Assembly: GCA_016209685.1 (NCBI GenBank) | Contig: JACQVQ010000008.1 | Span: 255,778-319,777, forward strand | Direction of reading: 5' to 3' | From: Planctomycetota bacterium | GTDB lineage: Bacteria; Planctomycetota; Brocadiia; Brocadiales; Bathyanammoxibiaceae | Length of the DNA stretch: 64,000 nt | Shown: positions 1-7,975 of the stretch, one piece after another | Position numbering within the stretch: position 1 is the first letter of the stretch | Layout of the letters: each line of letters starts with the position of its first letter | Made by a program: the position numbers and the translations under genes | Notes under the pieces: generated by a model | What the model saw: the letters and a program-made list of their open reading frames with translations, nothing else | Databases searched by the model: none | Told to the model about the DNA's origin: nothing

Positions 1-288
1 GTCAGGGAGGCATTGAGAGGGCCCGTGGATCACATAGCCAATGCAGTAAAGACCGTACTGGAGAGGACTGTGCCTGAACTGGCCTCAGACCTCCTGGAGT
101 ACGGGATGGTGATGGTTGGGGGTGGCTCGCTTCTGAGAGGGTTAGACAAATTTTTGGCCGAGGAGACGGGTATGGCCGTCCGTATAGCCGAAGACCCCCT
201 CACCGCAGTAGCCAGGGGCACCGGGATACTGCTGGAAAACCTGGATATCTACAAAGACGTATTACAAAATGAAGAGGTGGAGGTCTAG
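1..288 (+). CDS. mreB: Rod shape-determining protein MreB, C-terminal part
   Basis: Bacterial actin homologue that forms membrane-bound filaments guiding lateral wall synthesis. Only the last 95 residues are in the window; the reading frame is open from base 1, so the gene starts upstream. The segment carries the MreB C-terminal signature: VMVGGGSLLRGLDKFLAEET (phosphate/adenosine-binding loop of the actin fold) followed by the P-L-TAVARGTG helix. It is the first visible gene of an mreBCD-mrdA-rodA operon and overlaps mreC by 20 bases. The identification is secure from the motif and from gene order. Confidence 0.95.
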   Translation, partial: VREALRGPVDHIANAVKTVLERTVPELASDLLEYGMVMVGGGSLLRGLDKFLAEETGMAVRIAEDPLTAVARGTGILLENLDIYKDVLQNEEVEV

Positions 289-1210
289 AAGGCATAATCC
301 CCCCAGGAAGATACTCCTGGCCCTCATTCCTTTAGTAATTTCCCTTGGTCTCCTCAGCCTGCCCTTTGCCTTCTCAGACAAAATAAGGCTCCTGGTAGGT
401 TCTCCCTTTAAACCGGTGCAGAAGGCCTTCCTTAAGGCAGGACGAGGGGTTAATCGGGCCTTCGTATGGGTCCCAACCTCCTGGACTGCCTCTAGTAAGG
501 TAAAAGAACTGGAAGGGGAGGTACAGAGACTACAGAACCGGCTGGTCCAGAGAGAGGTTGCCGTGGCCCGACTCCAGACCGAACTTGCCTCCGTTACGGA
601 GTATTATAAAGAGATAAAAGTGCCACAAAGGCCTCTACTGGCCCACGTGGTAGGTTATGACGTCTCAGACTTCAGAAAGACCTTCCTGATAGATGTAGGC
701 TCAAGGCACGGAGTTGCTAAAGATAGCGTAGTGCTGGCCCAGGACGCACTGGTGGGGAGGGTATCCTCAATAGGCCCCTACACCAGCAGGGTACTCCTAA
801 TTACAGACCCAGCCTCCAGGGTACCTGCCAGGATACTGGAGACTAGCGACCTGGGGGTGGTAGAGGGGACTTCGGGCGGGCTATGCCGTCTAAAATACCT
901 GCCTAAGTGGTCCACCTCAGGTGGAAAGGTACAGAAAGGCTTCAGGGTGGTCTCAGCCCCTATCGGAGGCATCTACCCAGACTCCCTCTACATTGCTACC
1001 GTGGCAGATGACGTAGAAGAAGAAGGGACACCATATAAGACCTTAAAACTCAGACCAGGGGTGGACTTTGCCGGGTTAGACACCGTACTAATCCTCAACG
1101 CACCTCCCCTCCAGGACGGTCAGGAGTCACGGAATATTACCAGCAGTAAAGGAGGCGGGCAGATGCTAGTACCGCTGGCAAGCGGCAGCACTGCTGGCAA
1201 CAGAAGGTGA
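269..1210 (+). CDS. mreC: Rod shape-determining protein MreC
   Basis: Bitopic membrane protein of the elongasome that links MreB to the periplasmic synthases PBP2/RodA. 313 aa: basic cytoplasmic N-terminus, one membrane segment at about 14-35, a coiled coil at about 76-113, then the beta-domain with the family core around DVGSRHGV and VLLITDPASRVPAR. The ATG lies inside mreB (20-base overlap), implying translational coupling. The C-terminal tail is polar and low in complexity. A perfect palindrome of repeat family B (911-925) is read in frame as part of WSTSGG, near residue 217, probably a surface loop. Function is inferred from family and operon. Confidence 0.93.
   Translation: MKRWRSRRHNPPRKILLALIPLVISLGLLSLPFAFSDKIRLLVGSPFKPVQKAFLKAGRGVNRAFVWVPTSWTASSKVKELEGEVQRLQNRLVQREVAVARLQTELASVTEYYKEIKVPQRPLLAHVVGYDVSDFRKTFLIDVGSRHGVAKDSVVLAQDALVGRVSSIGPYTSRVLLITDPASRVPARILETSDLGVVEGTSGGLCRLKYLPKWSTSGGKVQKGFRVVSAPIGGIYPDSLYIATVADDVEEEGTPYKTLKLRPGVDFAGLDTVLILNAPPLQDGQESRNITSSKGGGQMLVPLASGSTAGNRR
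911..925. repeat. Family B palindrome inside mreC
   Basis: TCCACCTCAGGTGGA is a perfect inverted repeat around one central base. It is related to the TCCGCCTNAGGCGGA motif repeated through the window and is read in frame in mreC as part of STSGG. Confidence 0.6.
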
Positions 1211-1214
1211 GATT

Positions 1215-1718
1215 GTGCTCTGGGTAATACTAGTAGCTACTGCCCTCTTTATAGCCATCCTTGAGACTACCACCTTCCCCTACAACCTGGGAGGTAACCT
1301 CCTGGGAATAAAACCAGACCTCTTCCTGCCCATTACGGTCTTATGTGCCCTGAGGCTGGATCTGCTTCAGGCAAGCCTTGTTGGCCTGGTCATGGGGCTT
1401 GCCAGGGATTTGTTCTCCAACGACCCCGTGGGCCTGCACAGTTCCTTCTTCGTAGGGATAGCCCTAATCGTCGGACTCCTCAAGGATAAATTCTACAACG
1501 ACCCCATACTGGTCCAGCTACTGGTAGTCCTGCTTGCCTCCCTGATACACCGGGGGGGATGCGCCATAGTTCTCGGGCTGACCTACCACTCCATTGACCC
1601 CCTCTCCGTCCTCTGGAAGGTCTTCATGGGCACCCTCCTTACCCTGGCCGTGGCCCCCATACCGTATTTCCTACTCAAAAAATTTCTGCCCCCTGTAAGG
1701 TGGAAGGATGTATCCTAA
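1215..1718 (+). CDS. mreD: Rod shape-determining protein MreD
   Basis: Integral membrane subunit of the elongasome. 167 aa, GTG start four bases after mreC, almost entirely hydrophobic with about five predicted membrane segments and short charged loops. MreD is poorly conserved. The call rests on topology, length near the usual 160-170, the internal GLxRDLFSNDPVGLHS loop typical of MreD, and position between mreC and mrdA. It overlaps mrdA by 11 bases. Confidence 0.88.
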   Translation: MLWVILVATALFIAILETTTFPYNLGGNLLGIKPDLFLPITVLCALRLDLLQASLVGLVMGLARDLFSNDPVGLHSSFFVGIALIVGLLKDKFYNDPILVQLLVVLLASLIHRGGCAIVLGLTYHSIDPLSVLWKVFMGTLLTLAVAPIPYFLLKKFLPPVRWKDVS

Positions 1719-3690
1719 CAGACTAAAGATACTCTTCGTCTTAATAGCGTTGCTCCACCTGGCACTGGTGGGGAGGTTGGCCCAATTGCAACTCGTCCAG
1801 GGAGGGAAATACAGCGGCCTCTCCAAGAAACGTCTCATAAAGGAGCACACCTTATCGGCCCGCAGGGGCAGTATCTACGACCGACACGGTAGACCCCTCG
1901 CCCTGGAAGAGGCCTCTTTTGACGTGGAGGTGCGCTACAAGAACCTCCTTTACAGTTACTACGCCTCCAGGTCCGCCAAAGATGCATCTTCCGACGACAG
2001 AAATGAACTCCCTCCAGACCTCTCCAAAATCAAGGCCCATAAGAGGAGCAACACGGCGTGTCAGGAATGCCACCCCTACGATGGCCTGTGGGTGGAGAGG
2101 GTATCAAGGCTCTTAGACCTCAAACCCGATGAACTCCTGGCAAGGGCTGAAGTGGCAGTAAAGAGGGTGGAATCTATCAAAAAGAACGTCCAGAGAGGCC
2201 GTAAAAGGGGGGTACGTATCCAGGAGGAACTTGCCTCTCTCCCCATAGCTAAAAATATATCAGTTGAAAAGGTGGCGGAACTGGAGACCAGGCTGGAACA
2301 GTACCCTGGGGTGTCTCTGGTGGCCAGACCCAAGAGGTACTACCCCAACGGGGAGCTGGCCTGTCACCTCCTGGGGTCCTTAGGCAGACTCTCGGAGGCG
2401 GAATGGCAGAAAATCAAGGGCCTGCGCACAGAGTCCTCGGATAGTAGACTGAGCCTCTACTACGGCACCCTTTCCAAAGATACACTGGTGGGACGCGGGG
2501 GTCTGGAGGCCCAGTACGACATAGAGCTCCAGGGGAGGCCAGGGAAAAGGATAGAAGAGATTGTCTTAAAGACCATGACGGTGGACAAGGTCATCTTTGA
2601 CATGCCCCCCCAGGCAGGTCATGACCTCTTTCTAACCCTGGACCTGGACGTGCAGAGATTGGCAGAATCGGCCCTGAGTGGATTGGGAGATAAAAATGGC
2701 TCAATAGTAGTAATGGACACCCATACGGGGGAAATCCTGGCCCTGGCAAGCTGCCCAGGGTTTGACCTCAACACCTTTAACCTGGATTACACCCGCCTGG
2801 CCAGTGACCCACGGAAACCCCTTTTAAACCGCCCGCTCCAGGCGGCCCTGCCCCCAGGCTCCACCTTCAAGCCCCTAACCGCCCTGAGCGCCCTTGCCGG
2901 GGGAGAGATTACCCCCTCTACCCAATTTTACTGCGGCGGCAAACTTATGATGGGAGACAGAATCCGCCACTGCACCTCCACCCACTATCAGATGAGGCTG
3001 GAAGAGGCCATGGAGCACTCCTGCAACATCTACTTCTATGAGGTGGCGAAGAGACTGGAGGGCTGTAACCTGGAAAACGAGGCCCGTGCCTTTGGCCTTG
3101 GGGAGAAGACCGGGATAGACCTCCCCTTTGAGGGGGCTGGCCTTGTGCCGGTAACCCGTTCCCTGGGGGAGAGGCTGAACCTCGCCATAGGACAGGGAGA
3201 ACTCCTTGCAACTCCGCTCCAGATGACCCGCATGATGGCTACCGTCGCCAATGGCGGGAAATTAGTGAGCCCCCACCTGTTGAAAAAAGTGGTCTCCTTA
3301 GAAGAAGACCTGCCGTGGGAATCCACCTCAGGCGGATCACAAAAGAAAGGCATCGTATCTATTCCCCCTGAGCACCTCAAGGTATTGTGTAATGCCTTGC
3401 GAAGGGTGGTAATCAGCGGCACTGCCAGAGGTAAGGGGTTAGACGTCCTGGAGGTAGCAGGAAAGACAGGTACCTCACAGATAGGCAAAAAAGGGGTTTA
3501 TCATGCCTGGTTCCTGGGTTACATGCCTTACAATAACCCCCGCTACTGTCTCTGTGTGGTGGTGGAAGAGACTACAGGACACGGCGGGGAGGTAGCGGCA
3601 CCCATAGCCCAGCAACTGGCCCAGGGTTTACTCCGCAGGGATATGGCCCAGCTTACGGCTAAAAGAGATACAGGGATAGAAGGACGCTGA
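1708..3690 (+). CDS. mrdA: Penicillin-binding protein 2 with a CxxCH heme motif
   Basis: Monofunctional class B PBP: the D,D-transpeptidase that crosslinks peptidoglycan during elongation as partner of RodA. 660 aa. N-terminal signal anchor about 6-27; dimerisation/pedestal region beginning at RRGSIYDRHG (52-61); transpeptidase domain with all three active-site motifs: STFK (nucleophile S385, K388), SCN (S438-N440) and KTG (586-588). Odd feature: the non-catalytic domain holds TACQECHPYDG, a c-type heme attachment motif (C118, C121, H122), within an insert of roughly 100 residues (about 80-180) rich in Arg/Lys. The protein acts outside the cytoplasmic membrane, where c-heme is attached, so covalent heme is possible but unproven. 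A family B repeat lies in frame near residue 540 (ESTSGGSQ). It overlaps mreD and is followed by rodA four bases later. Confidence 0.93.
   Translation: MYPNRLKILFVLIALLHLALVGRLAQLQLVQGGKYSGLSKKRLIKEHTLSARRGSIYDRHGRPLALEEASFDVEVRYKNLLYSYYASRSAKDASSDDRNELPPDLSKIKAHKRSNTACQECHPYDGLWVERVSRLLDLKPDELLARAEVAVKRVESIKKNVQRGRKRGVRIQEELASLPIAKNISVEKVAELETRLEQYPGVSLVARPKRYYPNGELACHLLGSLGRLSEAEWQKIKGLRTESSDSRLSLYYGTLSKDTLVGRGGLEAQYDIELQGRPGKRIEEIVLKTMTVDKVIFDMPPQAGHDLFLTLDLDVQRLAESALSGLGDKNGSIVVMDTHTGEILALASCPGFDLNTFNLDYTRLASDPRKPLLNRPLQAALPPGSTFKPLTALSALAGGEITPSTQFYCGGKLMMGDRIRHCTSTHYQMRLEEAMEHSCNIYFYEVAKRLEGCNLENEARAFGLGEKTGIDLPFEGAGLVPVTRSLGERLNLAIGQGELLATPLQMTRMMATVANGGKLVSPHLLKKVVSLEEDLPWESTSGGSQKKGIVSIPPEHLKVLCNALRRVVISGTARGKGLDVLEVAGKTGTSQIGKKGVYHAWFLGYMPYNNPRYCLCVVVEETTGHGGEVAAPIAQQLAQGLLRRDMAQLTAKRDTGIEGR
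3321..3337. repeat. Family B near-palindrome inside mrdA
   Basis: ATCCACCTCAGGCGGAT is an imperfect inverted repeat of family B, read in frame in the transpeptidase domain of PBP2 as STSGGS between two conserved blocks. Confidence 0.55.
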
Positions 3691-3694
3691 AGAC

Positions 3695-4795
3695 GTGCTC
3701 AACAAAAGACTATTCAGGGGATTTGACTGGCTAGTGTTCATCTCTATTTGCGGTCTCTTCACCATCGGCCTCTTTTTTATATGGAGCGCCGCCTCCCAGG
3801 GACACGTCTTAAAGCAACTCATCTGGATGGGGCTAGGGCTAGGGGTATTCTTTGTACTACTCTCTCTTGACTATCTCAGTATCGTAAGATACGCCTACGT
3901 CTATTACCTGCTGGGTATACTGGCCCTCCTGGCAGTGCTACTGCTGGGTGCCTCTGTCCGTGGCTCAAGGAGGTGGTTTGACCTGGGGCCGGTCAACTTC
4001 CAGCCCTCTGAATTCTTGAAGATTATCCTGGTCCTGGCCCTGGCGAAATATCTTATGTACAAGGACAGCTACAAGAAACTCCATGTCCTGGCTGTCTCGC
4101 TGGCCTTCACCCTTATACCTCTGATGCTCATCTTTATGGAACCCGACCTGGGCACCGGGATGATACTGCCACCCATATTCTTTGCCATGGTGTTCGTCAC
4201 CGGGGCAAGGATAAAACACTTTATCCTCCTCGTACCTATGGCCCTGGCCTCTCTGCCCTTAATGTGGTTTGTACTCCTCAGGGGTTACCAAAAGGATAGG
4301 GTATTCGGCTTCCTGTGGCCCAACGTGAACCAGGACTGGGGTGCCGCTTACCATCGGCTCCAGGGCCTCATAGCCATCGGTTCAGGCGGGGTACTGGGGC
4401 AGGGCTGGGGGAAGGGCGTCCAGACCCAGTTGGGGGTACTGCCAGAACCGCACACTGATTTCATCTTCGCCGTAATAGCGGAGGAGTGGGGGTTCCTTCG
4501 TACCGTCCTGGTAATCCTTCTCTACGTAACCTTCCTGGCAGGCACCCTGGGTATTGCCCGCAGGACCCGTGAGCCGGTGGGGAGGCTCGTCCTTACCGGT
4601 CTGGCCGCCATGTTCGCCTCCCAGGGGCTGATAAATATGGCCATGGTACTGGGCCTGGCCCCCATCACGGGCATAAACCTCCCCTTCGTAAGCTACGGAG
4701 GCTCTTCACTCCTCACCTCCTTTATTGCCCTCTCCCTCATAATCAACGTGGGGATGCGGAACAAGGTGAACCTGGCCAGAGAGGATTTCTGTTAA
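3695..4795 (+). CDS. rodA: Rod-shape SEDS glycosyltransferase RodA
   Basis: SEDS-family peptidoglycan polymerase using lipid II, partner of PBP2 in the elongasome. 366 aa, GTG start, about ten membrane segments. It shows family blocks: FQPSEFLKI near residue 104, the periplasmic loop with EPHTDFIFAVIAEEWGF, and the C-terminal GINLPFVSYGGSSLL signature. It lies four bases after mrdA, the usual pairing of a SEDS polymerase with its class B PBP. It is the last gene of the mre operon; a family A palindrome follows. Confidence 0.95.
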   Translation: MLNKRLFRGFDWLVFISICGLFTIGLFFIWSAASQGHVLKQLIWMGLGLGVFFVLLSLDYLSIVRYAYVYYLLGILALLAVLLLGASVRGSRRWFDLGPVNFQPSEFLKIILVLALAKYLMYKDSYKKLHVLAVSLAFTLIPLMLIFMEPDLGTGMILPPIFFAMVFVTGARIKHFILLVPMALASLPLMWFVLLRGYQKDRVFGFLWPNVNQDWGAAYHRLQGLIAIGSGGVLGQGWGKGVQTQLGVLPEPHTDFIFAVIAEEWGFLRTVLVILLYVTFLAGTLGIARRTREPVGRLVLTGLAAMFASQGLINMAMVLGLAPITGINLPFVSYGGSSLLTSFIALSLIINVGMRNKVNLAREDFC

Positions 4796-4830
4796 ATATT
4801 TATGCCCGAAATGGTATCCTGCTGCAATAA

Positions 4831-4858
4831 GTAGGGGCACGTTGCAACGTGCCCCTAC
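4831..4858. repeat. Family A palindrome, intergenic copy
   Basis: A perfect 28-base palindrome whose left half is GTAGGGGCACGTTG, in the rodA-dapF gap. The identical 28 bases recur inside the glycerate kinase gene at 6591-6618. No T-tract follows, so it is not a typical intrinsic terminator. Confidence 0.9.
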
Positions 4859-4885
4859 GTACAATACAAAAACGGAAGGACTCCC

Positions 4886-5713
4886 ATGAAATTTACCAAG
4901 ATGCACGGTATTGGTAACGATTACGTTTACGTCAACTGTTTTGAAGAGGAGGTAAAAGACCCTTCCCGGTTGGCTAGGAAAGTAAGCAATAGGCACTTCG
5001 GTATCGGCGGGGACGGACTGATACTAATAACTCCTTCCAAAAAGGCGGACGTGGGGATGCGTATCTTTAACGCCGATGGGAGCGAGGCCCAGATGTGCGG
5101 TAACGGCATACGATGTGTGGCCAAGTATGCCTACGAGCATGGGCTAGTGTCCAAAAAGGAAAGGATGAGGATAGAGACCAGGGCAGGGGTAAAGACCGTT
5201 AGTTTAAGGGTTCAAGGTTCAAGGGTTCAAAAGGTGAGGGTGAACATGGGCAGGCCCAAACTCTTAAGGAGGTTTATTCCTATGCTAGGAAAAAATACCA
5301 GGGTGATAGACGAGCCACTGCACGTAGAGGATAGGGTCTTCCGTATTACCTGCGTCTCCATGGGGAATCCCCACTGTGTGATATACGTAGAAGGCGTCAG
5401 AAATTTTCCCGCCAGTCATTACGGCCCGCTGATTGAAAATCACAAGGCCTTCCCTGAGAGGACAAACGTACATTTTGTGGAGGTGATGGGCCGTGGAGAG
5501 GTAAGGATGCGGACGTGGGAGAGAGGTTCAGGGGAGACCCTCGCCTGCGGCACCGGGGCCTCCGCCGTGTGTGTAGCCGGGGTGCTAAACAAAAAGACCT
5601 CCCGAAGACTCCTGTCCCACCTGCCAGGAGGAGATTTGGAACTGGAATGGGCCAAATCAGGAGAGGTCTACATGACCGGCCCGGCAGAGGAGGTGTTCAG
5701 TGGGGAGTATTGA
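4886..5713 (+). CDS. dapF: Diaminopimelate epimerase
   Basis: PLP-independent epimerase converting LL- to meso-diaminopimelate for lysine and peptidoglycan. 275 aa, normal length. Both catalytic cysteines are present: C71 in AQMCGNGIRC and C221 in LACGTGAS. The start follows a GGAAGGA ribosome-binding site. Residues about 107-116 (LRVQGSRVQK) are encoded by a TTCAAGG-type tandem repeat (5203-5231), so a repeat has been absorbed between the two lobes without breaking the frame. Presence of dapF and the mre genes indicates a DAP-type wall. Confidence 0.95.
   Translation: MKFTKMHGIGNDYVYVNCFEEEVKDPSRLARKVSNRHFGIGGDGLILITPSKKADVGMRIFNADGSEAQMCGNGIRCVAKYAYEHGLVSKKERMRIETRAGVKTVSLRVQGSRVQKVRVNMGRPKLLRRFIPMLGKNTRVIDEPLHVEDRVFRITCVSMGNPHCVIYVEGVRNFPASHYGPLIENHKAFPERTNVHFVEVMGRGEVRMRTWERGSGETLACGTGASAVCVAGVLNKKTSRRLLSHLPGGDLELEWAKSGEVYMTGPAEEVFSGEY
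5203..5231. repeat. Family C TTCAAGG tandem repeat inside dapF
   Basis: Repeated AAGGGTTCAAGGTTCAAGGG units read in frame in dapF. Related units flank a palindrome inside the glycerate kinase gene and fill the rplR-rpsE gap. Confidence 0.65.
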
Positions 5714-5714
5714 T

Positions 5715-5742
5715 GTAGGGACAGACCTTCAGGTCTGTCCAT
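5715..5742. repeat. Family A-like hairpin after dapF
   Basis: GTAGGGACAGACCT-TC-AGGTCTGTCC starts two bases after the dapF stop. It forms a strong hairpin and belongs to the GTAGGG-N-CC(C)TAC group. No T-run follows, but it may protect or end the mRNA. The rest of the gap to 5931 holds imperfect copies of family B (AGGCGGATCTGCCTTCGGC and relatives) and inverted GACATGACCT motifs. Confidence 0.6.
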
Positions 5743-5931
5743 GAGGTTGTGTAAAGGCTATAGGCAGTAGCCGCAGGTCATGTCACGCCGTAGGCGGATC
5801 TGCCTTCGGCATGACCTGAGGCAGATTCGCCTCTGGCGAACTTTAGCCTGCGTTATACTTCTTCCCTAATCCCTAGCCCCTAAGCCCTGGCTTTAGTTGA
5901 CATGACCTAAATGCCAGTAAAGGAGGTGTCT

Positions 5932-6255
5932 ATGAGTTGGCTCTATCTGGTAGTGGCAATAGTACTGGAAGTTGGTGGGACCACTTCCATGAAGTTATCC
6001 GAAGGTTTTACTAGACTATTTCCGTCTGTACTGGTGTTTATCCTGTACGGGCTCAGCCTCGGTGCATTGACGCTCACCCTTAAAAGGATTGATGTGAGCG
6101 TTGCTTATGCAGTATGGTCTGGTCTGGGTACGGCCCTCATAGCAGTAGTAGGGATTTTGTGGTTTAGAGAATCGGCAGGCGTCTTAAAGATAATCTCACT
6201 TGGACTGATTATAATAGGTGTAATTGGTTTGAATCTTGGCACGAGACTACATTAG
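5932..6255 (+). CDS. SMR-family small multidrug/cation exporter
   Basis: Small multidrug resistance protein, four membrane segments, functioning as an antiparallel dimer that exchanges protons for cationic substrates. 107 aa from the ATG at 5932, preferred over the ORF-track start at 5911 because AAAGGAGGTG lies seven bases upstream. The key membrane glutamate is in WLYLVVAIVLEVGGTTSMKLS (about residue 14 of the mature start), followed by the family W-G-LG-A block AVWSGLGTALIAVVG. EmrE/SugE-type subfamily cannot be resolved by eye. It is a single gene between repeat-rich gaps; upstream are inverted GACATGACCT repeats. Confidence 0.9.
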   Translation: MSWLYLVVAIVLEVGGTTSMKLSEGFTRLFPSVLVFILYGLSLGALTLTLKRIDVSVAYAVWSGLGTALIAVVGILWFRESAGVLKIISLGLIIIGVIGLNLGTRLH

Positions 6256-6299
6256 GCGCCCTGGAGAGATGAAACGAGACCTCTGCGAAAGTCCACACA

Positions 6300-6448
6300 C
6301 TACTTCGTGTCATTCTGACCCTGAACGAAGTGAAGGGGAAGAATCTCTAGACCCTTCGCTTTCGCTCAGGGTGACACTTCGTGTCAGATTCTTTCCGCCT
6401 CAGGCGGATTTCGCTTCCTCAGAATGTTGAAAATCCGCCTATGGCGGG
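6300..6448. repeat. Composite intergenic repeat cluster
   Basis: The SMR-to-glycerate kinase gap holds a CATTCTGACCCTGAACGAAG unit with an inverted counterpart around GCTCAGGGTGACACTTCGTG, then two family B palindromes (TCCGCCTCAGGCGGA at 6394-6408 and TCCGCCTATGGCGGGA at about 6434-6449). The small ORF 6236-6430 runs through these repeats and is not considered real. Confidence 0.65.
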
Positions 6449-6481
6449 AAATGTGAGCAGGGTTTTTCAGAGGCTCTAAAC

Positions 6482-7975
6482 GTGACGCCACCGATGAAGC
6501 CGACAAGTGAGCTTAGGGGACAGGCCCTGGAGATATTTTACCATGCCCTCGGGGCAGTGGACCCGGCCAGGCTCGTGAGGGAGAGGGTAGGTAGGGGCAC
6601 GTTGCAACGTGCCCCTACCCTGAAGATAGATAGTAAATCTTACGCCCTCAAAGAATTTAATGGGGTCTATGCCGTGGGTTTCGGCAAGGCCTCTGCCCCC
6701 ATGGCCCAGGCCCTGGAAGAGATACTGGGGGAGTGGTTGAAGGGGGGGATTGTGGTAGTAAAAGAGGGCCATGCCCTCCCGCTAAAAAAGATAAAGATAT
6801 TGGAGTCAGGCCACCCCGTACCTGACAGACGCTCTCAGGAGGCGGCCATGTCCCTGCTGGATTGGGCCAATACTGAGGTTCAAAGGGTTAATCCGCCTGA
6901 GGCGGAAAGAGTTCAAGGGTTACGGGCACTCCAGACAAAAAGGGCCCTGGTCTTCTGCCTGGTTACAGGTGGCGGCTCTGCCCTCCTGTGTGCCCCCCCT
7001 GGGGATATAAGTTTAGAAGAGGTAAAGACGGCAACCTCGCTCCTCCTGGCCTCGGGGGCAGAAATAAAAGAGGTGAATACCGTAAGGAAACACCTGTCCC
7101 TGATACACGGGGGGAGGCTGGCAAGGGCCTTATATCCTGCTGTGGTTATCAATCTAGTCGTCTCAGACGTGGTGGGTGACGTACTGGACATGGTCTCCTC
7201 AGGCCCTACGTTACCCGACCCCAGTACTTATAAGGGGGCTTTAGAAATAGTGTCCAAATACGGGCTTGCAAAACGGCTGCCTGAAAGGGTATATGAATAC
7301 TTGAAGAGGGGCGTCAGTGGAGAGGTAGAAGAAACCCCTAAGGAAGGGGACGTCTGTTTCCAGGACGTCCACACCTTTCTCCTGGGCAGTAACATGAGGG
7401 CCCTGGAGGCGGCTAAGGAAAAGGCGATAGAATTAGGTTATAATACCCGCATCCTGGGTTCTTCTTTTACGGGTGAGGCCAGAGAGGTGGCCAGGGTCTT
7501 TTCCTCTAGGGCAAGGGAGTGTAGGGAGGGGGATAATCCCCCTTCTGGGCCAGCCCTGGTGGCGGAGCACCAGGGCTATAGCATTGGGGCTCTGCCCCCA
7601 ATGCTGAACCGTTCTGGTTCAGGGCCAGCCTGCCTCCTTGCGGGTGGTGAAACCACTGTTACCATTAGAGGTAACGGGAAGGGTGGTAGGAACCAGGAAT
7701 TTGCCCTGGCCAGTGCTATGGAGATAGAAGGGCTGGAGGGGGTTGTAATACTTAGCGGCGGTACGGATGGTAACGATGGCCCTACGGAGGCGGCAGGTGC
7801 AGTGGTGGACGGGACTACGTGCAGGAGGGCGAGGGCGCACGGTATGGAACCCGAGGATTTTCTGATGAGGAACGACTCGCATACCTTCTTCTGCCGTTTG
7901 GGGGACCATATAATTACCGGTCCCACCCGCACCAATGTCATGGATATTATGTTGTGCCTGACAGGAGGCCAATGA
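6482..7975 (+). CDS. Glycerate 2-kinase (GckA/MOFRL type) with repeat-encoded inserts
   Basis: Phosphorylates D-glycerate to 2-phosphoglycerate. 497 aa against about 420-450 for the family. Conserved blocks: VGFGKASAPMA near 65, VTGGGSALL near 162, VVSDVVGD (bind/catalysis), the C-terminal MOFRL domain with GGRNQEFALA and LSGGTDGNDGPTEAAGA. The excess length comes from three repeat-derived inserts: a family A palindrome read as GRGTLQRAPT; family C plus B read as QRVNPPEAERVQG; and four consecutive hairpins read as DNPPSGPALVAEHQGYSIGA and onward. All keep the frame. GTG start at 6482; an ATG at 6494 is the alternative. The stop overlaps the next gene by ATGA, opening a six-gene operon. Confidence 0.9.
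   Translation: MTPPMKPTSELRGQALEIFYHALGAVDPARLVRERVGRGTLQRAPTLKIDSKSYALKEFNGVYAVGFGKASAPMAQALEEILGEWLKGGIVVVKEGHALPLKKIKILESGHPVPDRRSQEAAMSLLDWANTEVQRVNPPEAERVQGLRALQTKRALVFCLVTGGGSALLCAPPGDISLEEVKTATSLLLASGAEIKEVNTVRKHLSLIHGGRLARALYPAVVINLVVSDVVGDVLDMVSSGPTLPDPSTYKGALEIVSKYGLAKRLPERVYEYLKRGVSGEVEETPKEGDVCFQDVHTFLLGSNMRALEAAKEKAIELGYNTRILGSSFTGEAREVARVFSSRARECREGDNPPSGPALVAEHQGYSIGALPPMLNRSGSGPACLLAGGETTVTIRGNGKGGRNQEFALASAMEIEGLEGVVILSGGTDGNDGPTEAAGAVVDGTTCRRARAHGMEPEDFLMRNDSHTFFCRLGDHIITGPTRTNVMDIMLCLTGGQ
6591..6618. repeat. Family A palindrome inside glycerate kinase
   Basis: Base-for-base identical to the 28-base palindrome at 4831-4858, but located in frame within the coding sequence. 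Identity over the full length argues for recent copying. Confidence 0.9.
6878..6920. repeat. Family B palindrome nested in family C repeat, in glycerate kinase
   Basis: TCCGCCTGAGGCGGA (6892-6906) sits between two TTCAA(A)GGGTT units, all in frame in the coding sequence. Read as NPPEAER with VQ(R/G) on both sides. Confidence 0.75.
7528..7622. repeat. Four consecutive hairpins inside glycerate kinase
   Basis: Back-to-back inverted repeats in coding sequence: GGGGGATAATCCCCC (7528-7542), AGCCCTGGTG/CACCAGGGCT (7552-7577), AGCATTGGGG/CCCCAATGCT (7580-7605) and GAACC/GGTTC (7608-7622). They encode a roughly 35-residue insert between the helix after GEAREVARVF and the ACLLAGGETT strand. Confidence 0.75.

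Noticed and set aside
3036-3488. 150-aa antisense ORF in mrdA and similar long antisense ORFs in rpoB, L2 and L24 genes
   Set aside because: Shadow frames of highly conserved genes without their own start signals.
4831-4858. Intrinsic terminator after rodA
   Set aside because: Perfect palindrome, but no T-run follows, and the same sequence occurs inside a coding region.
6236-6430. 64-aa ORF after the SMR gene
   Set aside because: Runs through dispersed repeats with no conserved protein features.
7528-7622. Frameshift or pseudogene in glycerate kinase
   Set aside because: The frame stays open through all repeats and the C-terminal catalytic blocks are intact.
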